Source of the DNA: Cyclobacteriaceae bacterium
GTDB lineage: Bacteria > Bacteroidota > Bacteroidia > Cytophagales > Cyclobacteriaceae
Direction of reading: 5' to 3'
DNA length: 64,000 bases
Assembly: GCA_016787755.1 (NCBI GenBank)
Contig: JAEUUA010000005.1
Span: 124,001-188,000, forward strand
Numbering within the stretch: the first letter of the stretch is position 1; every line of letters begins with the position of its first letter. The notes under the pieces are model-generated. The model saw only the letters and a list, made by a program, of their open reading frames with translations, did no database searches and was not told the origin of the DNA. The position numbers and the translations under genes were made by a program. Positions 53,042 to 62,957 of this stretch are shown here, one piece after another.

Positions 53042-56000
53042 ATGCACAGAATTTTACCTATTCTTAAGAAAACCCCAAGGATTTTGTCCATAGGGTTTTT
53101 GATTGCTGTGTTTTGCACGGATTCCCTCAGGGCTTCGGGCAAAGCAGATTTTATTCAGGAACGCATAGTCTCCGGAACCGTGACTTCAGCGGATGACGGC
53201 CAGGCATTTCCTGGAGTAAATATTATTCTAAAAGGGAGCGCTATAGGCACTGTGAGTGACGTAAACGGTAAATATTCGATTAGTGTACCGTCAGCAGAAT
53301 CTATTTTAGTATTTAGCGCGATTGGCTATTCAACCACAGAAGTGGTGGTGGGTGCTCAATCTACAATCTCATTGAGTTTAAATGTTGACATTAAAACACT
53401 TTCGGAGGTTGTGGTAGTAGGGTATGGAACTCAGGAAAAACGGGAAATCACGGCTGCCATTTCTTCATTAGGTTCTGAGGCGCTTTCAAAAATTGCAACC
53501 ACCAATGCCTTGGAGGGAATGAAAGGACAAATTGCAGGTGTGGATGTTCAGCAACAAAATGGAAGACCAGGCGCCTCGCCTTCGATATTAATTAGAGGGC
53601 GCAGATCACTTAATGCTTCGAATGATCCTTTATTTGTTGTGGATGGTATTCCACTTGGCGGTGGAACTACTACTAATGATGGATTATCGTTCTCTACGTC
53701 AGGTAGCAATCCACTAAATGATTTTAACCCTAATGATATTGCCTCGATTGAGGTATTAAAGGATGCCGCTGCAACAGCAATTTATGGATCACGCGGTGCC
53801 AATGGAGTTGTTCTGATAACAACAAAGCGCGGAAAGGGGGGCAAGACCAATGTAAGTTATTCAGGTTATTATGGAGTAACTCAGGCTTTTAAAACCATCG
53901 ATGTAATGGACGGAGAACAATTTGCCGCTTTTAAGCGTGAAGCTAACCGATTGAATGCACCAGGAGGTGCTGTGGGAAGAGCAGCTTGGGGCGCGCCAGG
54001 ATCGGTTTTTAGTCCTGATGGAGGCCCAACTGGCACATTTAGAGATCCAACGGAATTTGCCAATGCCACTGATCCAACCGGTATTAAGAGTACCGATTGG
54101 CAAAAATTGATTTTCCAGAACGGAAGCCAGGTGGAACACAATGTAAGTGTCAATGGGGGCAATGAGAAAACTCAGTACAATATGTCGATAGGTTATTTCA
54201 AGCAAGGAGGAACCATAGAAGGGCTGGATTTTACAAAGGTTACAGCTCGTCTTAATCTCGACCACCAGATAAGTAAGCGTATTAAAGTTGGTATGTCCAA
54301 TAACCTTACGCACTCGATAAACAATGACAATATCGGAAGTGCTTTAGGTGAAGCCATTAGCCAAAGTCCGTTGGGTAATCCATACAATCCAGATGGAACA
54401 ATAAATTTTAATCCAATAGGTGACGGTATTCGATCAAATCCGCTAAGTGAATTAGTGGATGGTAAAAGAGTTAATCAAATCAAAACAGACCGAGTATTTA
54501 CATCTGCTTATTTTGAGGCCGAAATAATTCCCGGTTTGAAATATAAATTGTTGGCAGGAGTTGATTTGTCCTATGTTACACGCGGTAATTTCGAGGGACA
54601 ATTCACGAATAATGTAAAAAATGGTGAGCCAAGAGCTTCATATCAAAACGAATCAAACATTGGATATACAATTGAAAATTTGCTTACCTATAATAAGACT
54701 TTTGGTGAGCACGTACTTGGGCTTACTGGTTTATTTAGTGTTCAGGAAAACCAATACGAAGTTCATTATGCCTCCGTTCAAGGACTACCGTATGAAGCTC
54801 AAAAGTGGTTTAACCTAGGAACCGCAGGCACCATCAGTGCCCTCAGAAGTCGGTTTTTGCCATGGGCATTAATGTCAGGAATGGGGCGTGTTAATTACGC
54901 TTACAAAGGGAAGTACTTGTTGCAGGCTTCACTCAGAACAGACGGATCTTCTCGTCTTGCAGATGGCAACAAATGGACCTCATTCCCAGGTGTTTCAGCG
55001 GGGTGGAGAATGAAAGAAGAGGGATTTATGTCAGCGGTTAATGTGGTAAGCGACTTGAAATTGCGAGCATCGTATGGACAAGTGGGTAATACTTCCATCG
55101 CCCCATATAGCACTCAGGGTGTTCTCGCTAAGTCACTTTATTCATGGAACAAGTCAATTGGTGCACAAGGGTTTACACTTTCAGAAATTCCTAGCCCTGC
55201 TTTAGGATGGGAGAAAATGTCAACTATTGATATTGGTCTTGATTTTGGATTATTTGAGGGACGCTTAAGTGGTACTATTGATTGGTATAAGACTAATACT
55301 ACCGGCCTTCTTTTAAGGAGAAACATCCCACCAACCACGGGATACGGATTTGCCTTCCAAAATATTGGAGAAACTCAAACCAAAGGAATTGAAATTACAT
55401 TAAGTGCCAATGTTCTTCGCTTGACCAACGGCTTAACCTGGGATGTTGATTTCAATGCAGCTAGTTATAAGGAAGAAATTGTTGACCTTGCCCAACGCGA
55501 TGCCAATGGCAATAGCGTTAGTGATCCTGGAAATGGATGGTTTTTAGGGCAACCACTTCGCGTTTTCTATGATTATCAGAAAATAGGAATTTGGCAAGCC
55601 AGTGAAGTGGCTGAGGCTGCGAAGTATGGAGCATATCCAGGTGAAATTAAGGTGAAAGATCAGGAGGTTACTGATTCAAATGGTGATGGCAACCCCGATC
55701 TAATTGGGCCAAATGATCGAGTTATCCTTGGCAGCGATATTCCTTCAGTATATGGTGGATTGAATAACCGGTTTTCCTTTAAGGGATTCGACTTTTCCTT
55801 CTTCTTGTATTATCGCTTAGGGTATACAATCGACAGTCAGTTTAATGCAGATAATGCTACTATGCAGGGTCGTTATAATAATATAGATGTTGATTACTGG
55901 ACAATCGATAATCCTACGAATAGCTATCCAAGACCTAATTTTGCACAAGAAAGCCCACAGTACGGAAGTACACTCAGGTATTTTGATGGTGGTTTTGTTA

Positions 56001-56209
56001 AGCTAAGAACTGTATCACTGGCGTATAACCTTCCCAAGAGCATTATTTCTTCGCTCAATTTAAGCAACGTCAGAATTTATTTTACCGCTCAAAATCCTTT
56101 GGTGTGGTCTAAGTATACTTTTATGGATCCTGAGTCTATTGACTCAATTAGTTCTGGTGACGTACCATCTAATAAGGTATTCTTAGGTGGAATAAACATA
56201 ACCTTTTAA
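53042..56209 (+). CDS. susC: SusC/RagA-family TonB-linked outer membrane protein
   Basis: The 1055-aa protein has a signal peptide, a carboxypeptidase-regulatory-like domain (about 40-125, VSGTVTSADDGQAFPGVNIILKG), the TonB plug (about 130-260) with SLNASNDPLFVVDGIPLG and IASIEVLKDAAATAIYGSRGANGVV, and a barrel ending with an aromatic residue (GGINITF). It lacks the STN domain. With the SusD lipoprotein it imports large ligands such as oligosaccharides. ECF sigma is just upstream. Substrate not known. It is followed by SusD after 6-12 bp. Confidence 0.95.
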   Translation: MHRILPILKKTPRILSIGFLIAVFCTDSLRASGKADFIQERIVSGTVTSADDGQAFPGVNIILKGSAIGTVSDVNGKYSISVPSAESILVFSAIGYSTTEVVVGAQSTISLSLNVDIKTLSEVVVVGYGTQEKREITAAISSLGSEALSKIATTNALEGMKGQIAGVDVQQQNGRPGASPSILIRGRRSLNASNDPLFVVDGIPLGGGTTTNDGLSFSTSGSNPLNDFNPNDIASIEVLKDAAATAIYGSRGANGVVLITTKRGKGGKTNVSYSGYYGVTQAFKTIDVMDGEQFAAFKREANRLNAPGGAVGRAAWGAPGSVFSPDGGPTGTFRDPTEFANATDPTGIKSTDWQKLIFQNGSQVEHNVSVNGGNEKTQYNMSIGYFKQGGTIEGLDFTKVTARLNLDHQISKRIKVGMSNNLTHSINNDNIGSALGEAISQSPLGNPYNPDGTINFNPIGDGIRSNPLSELVDGKRVNQIKTDRVFTSAYFEAEIIPGLKYKLLAGVDLSYVTRGNFEGQFTNNVKNGEPRASYQNESNIGYTIENLLTYNKTFGEHVLGLTGLFSVQENQYEVHYASVQGLPYEAQKWFNLGTAGTISALRSRFLPWALMSGMGRVNYAYKGKYLLQASLRTDGSSRLADGNKWTSFPGVSAGWRMKEEGFMSAVNVVSDLKLRASYGQVGNTSIAPYSTQGVLAKSLYSWNKSIGAQGFTLSEIPSPALGWEKMSTIDIGLDFGLFEGRLSGTIDWYKTNTTGLLLRRNIPPTTGYGFAFQNIGETQTKGIEITLSANVLRLTNGLTWDVDFNAASYKEEIVDLAQRDANGNSVSDPGNGWFLGQPLRVFYDYQKIGIWQASEVAEAAKYGAYPGEIKVKDQEVTDSNGDGNPDLIGPNDRVILGSDIPSVYGGLNNRFSFKGFDFSFFLYYRLGYTIDSQFNADNATMQGRYNNIDVDYWTIDNPTNSYPRPNFAQESPQYGSTLRYFDGGFVKLRTVSLAYNLPKSIISSLNLSNVRIYFTAQNPLVWSKYTFMDPESIDSISSGDVPSNKVFLGGINITF

Positions 56210-56221
56210 TCAAAAATGATT

Positions 56222-57991
56222 ATGAAGAAGAAATCAATAATTTTAATAGTGGCTCTGGTAGCCTTTAATATTCAATCGTGTAAGGACTTCCTTAAGGAGG
56301 AACTGGTTTCGGATGTTGCCGGTGTATATTATACTACTGCAACAGGTCTGGAAGATGCTGTGGATGGTGCCTACTCATACTTAAAGTATGTTTACAGTAA
56401 CGAAAGAGCATATACCCTTACTGTGTTTGGAACCGATACCTACACCAATGGAGCTGATGGAAGCCATAAAGGTTTCAATTGGTATGACGCAACGCTTCGC
56501 GCGGATAATTCAGTATTGCGCGAAATGTATGAATGGTGCTATAAAGGAGTCAATCAATCAAATGCAGTAATTGGCCGTGCTGCTGCTGTAGCCGATATGG
56601 ATGCTACCATCAAAAAGACGCGAGTAGCAGAAGCCAAATTTTTAAGGGCATTATATTACTTCACCATTATCCGTCAATGGGGTTCAGCCGATCTGCGATT
56701 GGAAGAAACTGTTGGTGCGGTAGTTACAGCCAATAAAACGTCAGCCATAGAAGTTTATGCGCAAGCCATTATTCCAGACCTTACTGATGCCATTGCCGAT
56801 TTACCAGCTATCCAACCGCAATATGGAAGGGCAACTAAAGGTGCTGCACAAAACTTAATGGGAATGGCCTTGCTAACCAGAGGTTGGCTAACAAACTCAA
56901 ATGCGGATTTTGCGGCTGCCGAAGCTAACTTTAGTGCAGTAATTGCAAATGCTTCATATGGACTAGTCGCTAGTCACGCTGAACTTTGGGATCAAAGCAA
57001 GCAGAATAATAAGGAGATTATATTTGCTGTGCAAAACTCTACAAATGTCCTCTTAAACAGTGGTGGTGATGGTGTAGCGCCAGGCGAAGGTAATCGTGGG
57101 CACCTGTACTTTCTGATGCAATATGATAACCAACCCGGCATGATTCGCGACATTGCCAATGGTCGTCCATTTAAACGCTTTAGGCCTACCGATTATCTAT
57201 TGAATTTGTGGGGAGCTGCTCGTGATATTGATAATCGTTACGACCAAACCTATAAGCACGTTTGGTATGTAAATGGAAATAACACCGCCTTCTTATGGAC
57301 TCAGGCTCATGTAACTGCTGGGGCATTGAAGAAAAATGGAATCCCGGTTACCGCAGCTGACATTGGCAAGCCAAGATTAGAAATGGGCGATACCGCCATC
57401 TACATTCCTGGTCCTGGTCGTGAATCCAAATATGATGTGAGCCCAACAGTGCGGGCCCCTAAATTCAGGTACCAGATTATTTTACGAACAGATGCAGGTA
57501 AAACCAATTATAATGAATTTCAATATGCACACATAAAGAAATTTATGGATCCACTGCGTCCAACTATCCAGTGGATGGAAGGTTCTAGAGATTGGTTCGT
57601 TATGCGGCTGGCAGATACGTATTTACTGCGGGCAGAGGCACGATTAAAGCAAGCCAATGCAGCCGGTGCCAGAGCCGATGTTGTGTTCGTGCGCCAACGC
57701 GCTGCTTTTGCAGGTGTTGACATGAATGATGTAGCTAACACGCCAGCAACCATTACGCTTGATTATCTGCTGGATGAAAGAGCGCGGGAATTGGATGCTG
57801 AGCAATCTCGTTGGTATGATTTGGTTCGTACCCAAACTTTAGTGAGCCGGGTTAACCAGTACAATCCAGAGGCCCAAAACCGGGTTGCTCAATTTCATAC
57901 TAGAAGACCAATTATCCAGAATCAGTTAGACAGAACTCAAGGAGGCTACGAGCAAAACTGTGGCTACCCTGACGGACCTAATTGTAATTAA
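56222..57991 (+). CDS. susD: SusD/RagB-family substrate-binding lipoprotein
   Basis: The 589-aa protein starts at ATG 56222 (or 56216) with a lipoprotein signal (ALVAFNIQSC). SusD features include the N-terminal YSYLKYVYSNE helices, TPR-like repeats (RVAEAKFLRALYYFTIIRQWG) and the C-terminal DYLLDERARELDAEQSRWYDLVRT block. It caps the SusC barrel at the cell surface and binds the ligand. It ends with a cysteine-rich tail (NCGYPDGPNCN). A terminator-like hairpin follows at 58020. Confidence 0.94.
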   Translation: MKKKSIILIVALVAFNIQSCKDFLKEELVSDVAGVYYTTATGLEDAVDGAYSYLKYVYSNERAYTLTVFGTDTYTNGADGSHKGFNWYDATLRADNSVLREMYEWCYKGVNQSNAVIGRAAAVADMDATIKKTRVAEAKFLRALYYFTIIRQWGSADLRLEETVGAVVTANKTSAIEVYAQAIIPDLTDAIADLPAIQPQYGRATKGAAQNLMGMALLTRGWLTNSNADFAAAEANFSAVIANASYGLVASHAELWDQSKQNNKEIIFAVQNSTNVLLNSGGDGVAPGEGNRGHLYFLMQYDNQPGMIRDIANGRPFKRFRPTDYLLNLWGAARDIDNRYDQTYKHVWYVNGNNTAFLWTQAHVTAGALKKNGIPVTAADIGKPRLEMGDTAIYIPGPGRESKYDVSPTVRAPKFRYQIILRTDAGKTNYNEFQYAHIKKFMDPLRPTIQWMEGSRDWFVMRLADTYLLRAEARLKQANAAGARADVVFVRQRAAFAGVDMNDVANTPATITLDYLLDERARELDAEQSRWYDLVRTQTLVSRVNQYNPEAQNRVAQFHTRRPIIQNQLDRTQGGYEQNCGYPDGPNCN

Positions 57992-58019
57992 AGTAATAGC
58001 GTTTTAATTGTTGGGGTTT

Positions 58020-58047
58020 GAAGGGTTAGGCGAGAGTCTAGCCCTTC
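58020..58047 (+). terminator. Hairpin after susD
   Basis: Arms gaagggttag (58020-58029) and ctagcccttc (58038-58047) form a 10-bp stem with one wobble pair and an 8-nt loop. There is no strong T-tract, so it may attenuate or stabilise the susCD transcript rather than stop it fully. Confidence 0.5.
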
Positions 58048-58107
58048 CTCATTCATAGGCCTTTTGCTTATATTGTTCTTTAAAAGAAATAAAAAATTAA
58101 CCGATTA

Positions 58108-59562
58108 ATGAAGTCAACCTTTCTATTTCTGGTATTACTGATTTTTGTTTTTTCATGCAATTCTTTCAATCATGAAAAAGCCCAAACACAACCGCTAGGT
58201 GCTAATAATCTTGCCTATCAATGGGGCAAAATTTCTCTGGAATGCACATCAAATGATACCGAACGATTTAACCCCCGTCCTACGGTTACCTCAAGAATAC
58301 TTGGCTTAATCTGGACATCCGTATTTGATGCCTGGACGAGGTATGATGACAAAGCCACTCCACTATACTTAGCAGGTATTGATCGCCAGCCTGAATCTAA
58401 ACGAACACTCAAGAACAAAGAAATAGCAATCAGCTATGCAGCTTATCGATCCATGTTGGAATACTATTTTTCTGATTCCCTGTTACTAAAAAATAAAATG
58501 ATTGAGTTGGGATTGAATCCTGATAATAATTCTGAAGATCCAACCACTCCCATTGGCATAGGCAATCTCGCTGCAAAGGCTGTAATCAACGCAAGATTAA
58601 TGGATGGATCTAATCAAGATGGAACAATGCCCAATTCGGATGGAACGATGTACTCAGATTATACCGGGTACACTCCGGTCAATGATGTTGATCTACTCAA
58701 GGACATTAATCGCTGGCAACCAAAATATTTTTCCGATGGAAAAGGCGGCAAGTTTGCTCCAGCCTGCCTCACCCCACATTGGTGGAAAGTGAATCCACTC
58801 GCATTGGATTCAGCCTCACAATTCAGGCCCGGGCCACCCCCTATGGTTGGCTCCAGCCAATTAGAGAAAGAAGTAAAAGAAGTAATTGAGCTACAAGCAA
58901 CCTTAACAGACGAACAAAGAGCCTTGGTTGAGTTTATGCGCGATGGACCTAAGTCCGTACAACAAGCGGGGCATTGGTTTGTATTTGCTCAAAATGTATC
59001 TGTGCGCGATAATCACACACTCGATCAAGACGTGAAAATGTATTTCCTTGTTGAAGCTACCGCTATGGATGCGTTCATCTCATGCTGGGATTCAAAAATG
59101 TATTATGATTTCGCGCGTCCTTATCAATTGGTTCATGATTACTATCAAGATCAAGTAATCAAAGCATGGGGTGGCCCCGAAAAGGGAATGATACAAATGA
59201 AAGGTCAGGAATGGAGACCCTATTCACCCGAAACATTTTTATGTCCACCATTTCCTAGTTATGTCTCAGGGCATAGTACTATTAGTGGTGCTTGCGCGGA
59301 AGTCCTTAAATTATTTACCGGAAGTGATACGTTCGGAACCGAAGTTGAGTTAATTCCGGGCGCGCTTACAGAACCTAATAATCTTGGAAAACCCGTAACT
59401 TTATACTTTGCAACATTTACCCAAACAGCAGAAATGGCTGGTTTCTCCAGAGTACATGGTGGCTATCACATTCAAGCTGATAACATTGAAGGGTTAACTC
59501 TCGGCAGAAAAGTTGCAGGGAAAGTGTGGGAAACATTTCTTGAACACACAGAAGGAAAATGA
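58108..59562 (+). CDS. Vanadium-dependent haloperoxidase/PAP2-like lipoprotein
   Basis: The 484-aa protein has a lipoprotein signal (LIFVFSC, cysteine 17). It carries all three signature motifs of the vanadium haloperoxidase/PAP2 superfamily: K330-x6-R337-P338, S387-G388-H389 (in PSYVSGHS) and S447-R448-x5-H454-x3-D458. H454 would be the apical metal ligand or phosphatase nucleophile. Bacteroidota homologues in SusCD loci are called vanadium-dependent haloperoxidases, but whether they halogenate, or act as phosphatases on lipids or sugars, is untested. The gene follows SusD after 116 bp. Confidence 0.88.
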   Translation: MKSTFLFLVLLIFVFSCNSFNHEKAQTQPLGANNLAYQWGKISLECTSNDTERFNPRPTVTSRILGLIWTSVFDAWTRYDDKATPLYLAGIDRQPESKRTLKNKEIAISYAAYRSMLEYYFSDSLLLKNKMIELGLNPDNNSEDPTTPIGIGNLAAKAVINARLMDGSNQDGTMPNSDGTMYSDYTGYTPVNDVDLLKDINRWQPKYFSDGKGGKFAPACLTPHWWKVNPLALDSASQFRPGPPPMVGSSQLEKEVKEVIELQATLTDEQRALVEFMRDGPKSVQQAGHWFVFAQNVSVRDNHTLDQDVKMYFLVEATAMDAFISCWDSKMYYDFARPYQLVHDYYQDQVIKAWGGPEKGMIQMKGQEWRPYSPETFLCPPFPSYVSGHSTISGACAEVLKLFTGSDTFGTEVELIPGALTEPNNLGKPVTLYFATFTQTAEMAGFSRVHGGYHIQADNIEGLTLGRKVAGKVWETFLEHTEGK

Positions 59563-59570
59563 GTTGTTAT

Positions 59571-59586
59571 CCCGATGGCTACCGGG
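59571..59586. repeat. Intergenic hairpin CCCGATGGCTACCGGG
   Basis: An imperfect inverted repeat of 16 nt lies between the haloperoxidase and VCBS genes. It resembles the hairpin at 52221-52236 in its CCGGGA core and looks like a small repeated intergenic element. No T-tract follows. Confidence 0.4.
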
Positions 59587-59613
59587 ACTATAAATCTTAA
59601 ATGAAATTTAAAC

Positions 59614-62600
59614 ATGTTTAATAAACATAAATCTTTTTTGTCATCTGTTTTCGGGACAGCCATACTCTCTTTATTACTAATTGGTTGTAGTCAAAAACCA
59701 GAAACAGAAAAAATATCGGAAGCAACTGAAACTCCTGTATTCAAACGAGTTCCCTCTTCACAAAGCGGAGTAACGTTTACGAATACTGTAGATGAGAACA
59801 TCGACAACTACTTTGATTTTTTTGCTTACGTATATAATGGTGGCGGGGTAGGTATCGGTGACATTAATAATGATGGTCTCTCTGATATTTATTTTACCGG
59901 CAACGAAGTCCCCAATAAATTATACCTTAATCAGGGAAACCTGAAATTCAAAGACATTACCGAAGCGGCAGGAGTTGCCGGAAATGGAAAATGGAATAAT
60001 GGCGTAACCCTGGCCGATGTTAATCAGGATGGCTTGCTTGATATTTATGTGTGCAAAGGTGGCTGGAATGAAACGGAAGACCAGCGCAGAAACTTGTTAT
60101 TCATTAATCAAGGTGATCTTACCTTCAAAGAGCAAGCAAAAGAATATGGACTGGATGAGCCTGGGTATTCCATTCATGCTTCATTTTTCGATTTGGATAA
60201 TGACAACGATCTTGATTTGTACGTAACCAACCGACCGGATTCCTTTGATCTTCCACTCACCCAAATGGTGCGTCAGAAAAAACTATCGCCCACTACCAGT
60301 CGTGATAGATTGTTTATAAATGAAAATGGAAAATTTCGCGACATCGCCACGCAAGCAGGCATCGTCAATAATTTTGGGTACGCCCTTAGCGTAGTCACCG
60401 CTGACCTCAACAACGATGGCTGGACAGATATTTTTGTTGCAAACGATTTTGCAGAAGGTGACTACATGTATATCAATCAAAAGAACAGTACCTTTAAAGA
60501 ACAAATTACTAAAGCCACCAATCACATCTCCATGTATTCCATGGGCACCGATGTAGCCGATATAAATAACGATGGCTTTGAAGATATCTATGTGAGTGAA
60601 ATGCTTCCGGCAGATTATCAACGCTCAAAAGTATCGATGCCTTCGATGGACGTAGAAGGATTTTATAACATTGTGAATGCAGGCATGCACAAACAATACA
60701 TGCACAATGCCCTGCACTTGAATCAGGGAAATCTTTTTTTTAGTGAAATCTCTCAATTATCAGGTGTAGCCAAAACAGAATGGAGTTGGTCATGTTTGCT
60801 TTCAGATTTTAACAATGATGGCAAACGCGACATCTTTGTTGCCAACGGCTATAAGCGCGATGTGTTTGATGGAGATGCACAGCAAAAACTACAGGAATAT
60901 GTACAAGCCAATAAACATAAGTACAACTCTCCACAGGAAATGTTGGAGAAGGGATTCAAAGACTTTATCAACGTTTATCAGCCAATCAAAGTAAAAAATT
61001 ACCTATTCAAGAATACGGGCGATCTGAAATTTGAAAACGCCAGTGATACCTGGGGCTTTAATGAAACCAGTTTTTCGAATGGCGCGGCTGTTGCCGATTT
61101 AGACAACGATGGCGATTTGGAGTTAATAGTAAATAATCTGGACGAAGAAGCTTTCATCTATGAAAATACTTCTGCTGCCACAACCAATTACTTGAAGCTT
61201 AAACTAAACGGACCAAAAGGAAACTCTAACGGCCTTGGAGCGAAGGTTACCATTTACTATCCAGGCAACTTGCAATACTTCGAAAATAAAACCGTGCGTG
61301 GCTATCTTTCCTCCAACGATCCGGTCGTTCATTTTGGACTCGCTCAACTTTCGAAAGTGGATAGCATCAAAGTAGTATGGAACAATGGGAATGTAAACCT
61401 GATAAAAGAAACAAAAGCAAATCAATTGATTCAAATTGATTATGCAAAAGCAGTAAAAGCAGTTCCTAACAAATCAGTGAAACCAACGCTCTTTAAAGAA
61501 GTTTCTTCAATACTGGCCAGTGAATTCATCCACACCGAAAATGATTTTTATGAATATAGAGATCAGATTCTCCTGCCGCATATGTTTTCACGAAGCGGGC
61601 CTTTTATGACGGTTGGTGATGTTAACCATGATGGAGCAGAAGATTTTTATGTGGGCGGTGCAGCCAACCAAGCCGGAAGCTTATATATACAGAGCAATGG
61701 AAAATTAGTAAAGAAATCCATTGCAGCATTTGAAACTGATAAAGGATTTGAAGACATGGGTTCTCTCTTGTTTGATGCAGATCAGGATGGAGACGTGGAT
61801 TTATATGTGGTGAGTGGTGGCAGCGAGTTTGCTGAAGGGGCAAAACAATATCAGGATCGTCTATATCTGAATGATGGGAAAGGAAATTTCACCAAATCAA
61901 CACTTCCTACAACAAAAAGTAGTGGCTCGTGTGTTGTGCCTTATGATATTGATGGCGATGGTGATTTGGATTTATTCAGAGGTGGACAAGTGGTAGCAAG
62001 TGCTTATCCTAAATCACCCAGGAGTTATTTGTTGATTAATGAAAATGGAAAGTTTGTTGATAAGGCGGATGAATTAGCTCCTGGTCTTTCTAACACCGGC
62101 ATGGTAAATTCTGCCATCTGGGTGGATTTGAATGGAGATAAAAAATCAGAGTTGGTGATAGTGGGTGAATGGATGCCCATCAAAGTATATGAAATTAAAG
62201 AAGGAAGATTAGTCAACATATCAGAAGAGCTTGGTTTGCAAAACACCGAAGGTTGGTGGAATAAAATCAGTGCTGATGATTTAGATGGTGATGGAGATCA
62301 GGATTTGATACTCGGCAACTTAGGCGAGAATTATAAGTTCAGTGCTACCGTAGAAAAACCATTTGAAGTGTATGCCAAAGACTTTGACGGCAATGGAACG
62401 AATGATATTTTCCTGGCACGTCATTATTCAGAAAGTTTGCTGCTTCCCATACGAGGCAAAGAATGCACTTCGCAGCAAATGCCGGTCATTGCTCAAAAAT
62501 TTCCAACGTATCGCTCTTATGCGGAATCCGACCTCATTGGAATTTTGGGTAAAAACATGGAAAACGCGATGCATAGGAAGGCCGTTCTTTTTTCAAGTGT

Positions 62601-62952
62601 TATGCTAATCAATGATAACGGAAAGTTTACGATTAAAAGACTACCCACAGAAGCCCAGCTATCTACAATAAACGGACTTATTGTTTTTGATTTTGATAAA
62701 GATGGCAAGAAAGATATTTTACTGGCCGGCAATAAGTTTGATGTAGAAGTTGAAACTACGGCAGCCGATGCTTCACCGGGTGCGTTCATGAAAGGTACGG
62801 GCAATCTTGACTTCAAACCTATTAAACATTTCGAGAGTGGGTTCTCTGTTCCGTACAATGTGAAAGACATTCAAATGATAACCGTACAAGGTAAACCTGT
62901 TATTTTGGTAACCAGCAATAACGACAAACTCAGAGTGTTTGAGAGTCAATGA
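59614..62952 (+). CDS. VCBS/FG-GAP repeat and ASPIC/UnbV lipoprotein (CRTAC1-like)
   Basis: The 1112-aa protein has a lipoprotein signal (LLLIGC, cysteine 25). Multiple FG-GAP/VCBS beta-propeller repeats, each with a calcium loop such as DINNDGLSDIYFTG, DVNQDGLLDIY or DLDNDNDLDLY, fill most of it. An ASPIC/UnbV segment is visible in the middle (NYLKLKLNGPKGNSNGLGAKV). The repeats bind calcium and form a propeller at the surface. This family is a frequent neighbour of SusCD and haloperoxidase genes; its role is unknown. The stop nearly touches the next gene. Confidence 0.9.
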   Translation: MFNKHKSFLSSVFGTAILSLLLIGCSQKPETEKISEATETPVFKRVPSSQSGVTFTNTVDENIDNYFDFFAYVYNGGGVGIGDINNDGLSDIYFTGNEVPNKLYLNQGNLKFKDITEAAGVAGNGKWNNGVTLADVNQDGLLDIYVCKGGWNETEDQRRNLLFINQGDLTFKEQAKEYGLDEPGYSIHASFFDLDNDNDLDLYVTNRPDSFDLPLTQMVRQKKLSPTTSRDRLFINENGKFRDIATQAGIVNNFGYALSVVTADLNNDGWTDIFVANDFAEGDYMYINQKNSTFKEQITKATNHISMYSMGTDVADINNDGFEDIYVSEMLPADYQRSKVSMPSMDVEGFYNIVNAGMHKQYMHNALHLNQGNLFFSEISQLSGVAKTEWSWSCLLSDFNNDGKRDIFVANGYKRDVFDGDAQQKLQEYVQANKHKYNSPQEMLEKGFKDFINVYQPIKVKNYLFKNTGDLKFENASDTWGFNETSFSNGAAVADLDNDGDLELIVNNLDEEAFIYENTSAATTNYLKLKLNGPKGNSNGLGAKVTIYYPGNLQYFENKTVRGYLSSNDPVVHFGLAQLSKVDSIKVVWNNGNVNLIKETKANQLIQIDYAKAVKAVPNKSVKPTLFKEVSSILASEFIHTENDFYEYRDQILLPHMFSRSGPFMTVGDVNHDGAEDFYVGGAANQAGSLYIQSNGKLVKKSIAAFETDKGFEDMGSLLFDADQDGDVDLYVVSGGSEFAEGAKQYQDRLYLNDGKGNFTKSTLPTTKSSGSCVVPYDIDGDGDLDLFRGGQVVASAYPKSPRSYLLINENGKFVDKADELAPGLSNTGMVNSAIWVDLNGDKKSELVIVGEWMPIKVYEIKEGRLVNISEELGLQNTEGWWNKISADDLDGDGDQDLILGNLGENYKFSATVEKPFEVYAKDFDGNGTNDIFLARHYSESLLLPIRGKECTSQQMPVIAQKFPTYRSYAESDLIGILGKNMENAMHRKAVLFSSVMLINDNGKFTIKRLPTEAQLSTINGLIVFDFDKDGKKDILLAGNKFDVEVETTAADASPGAFMKGTGNLDFKPIKHFESGFSVPYNVKDIQMITVQGKPVILVTSNNDKLRVFESQ

Positions 62953-62957
62953 ATTGA

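Noticed and set aside
53861..54313. 150-codon antisense frame within susC
   Set aside because: Antisense to a clear gene, no start context or family; shadow frame.
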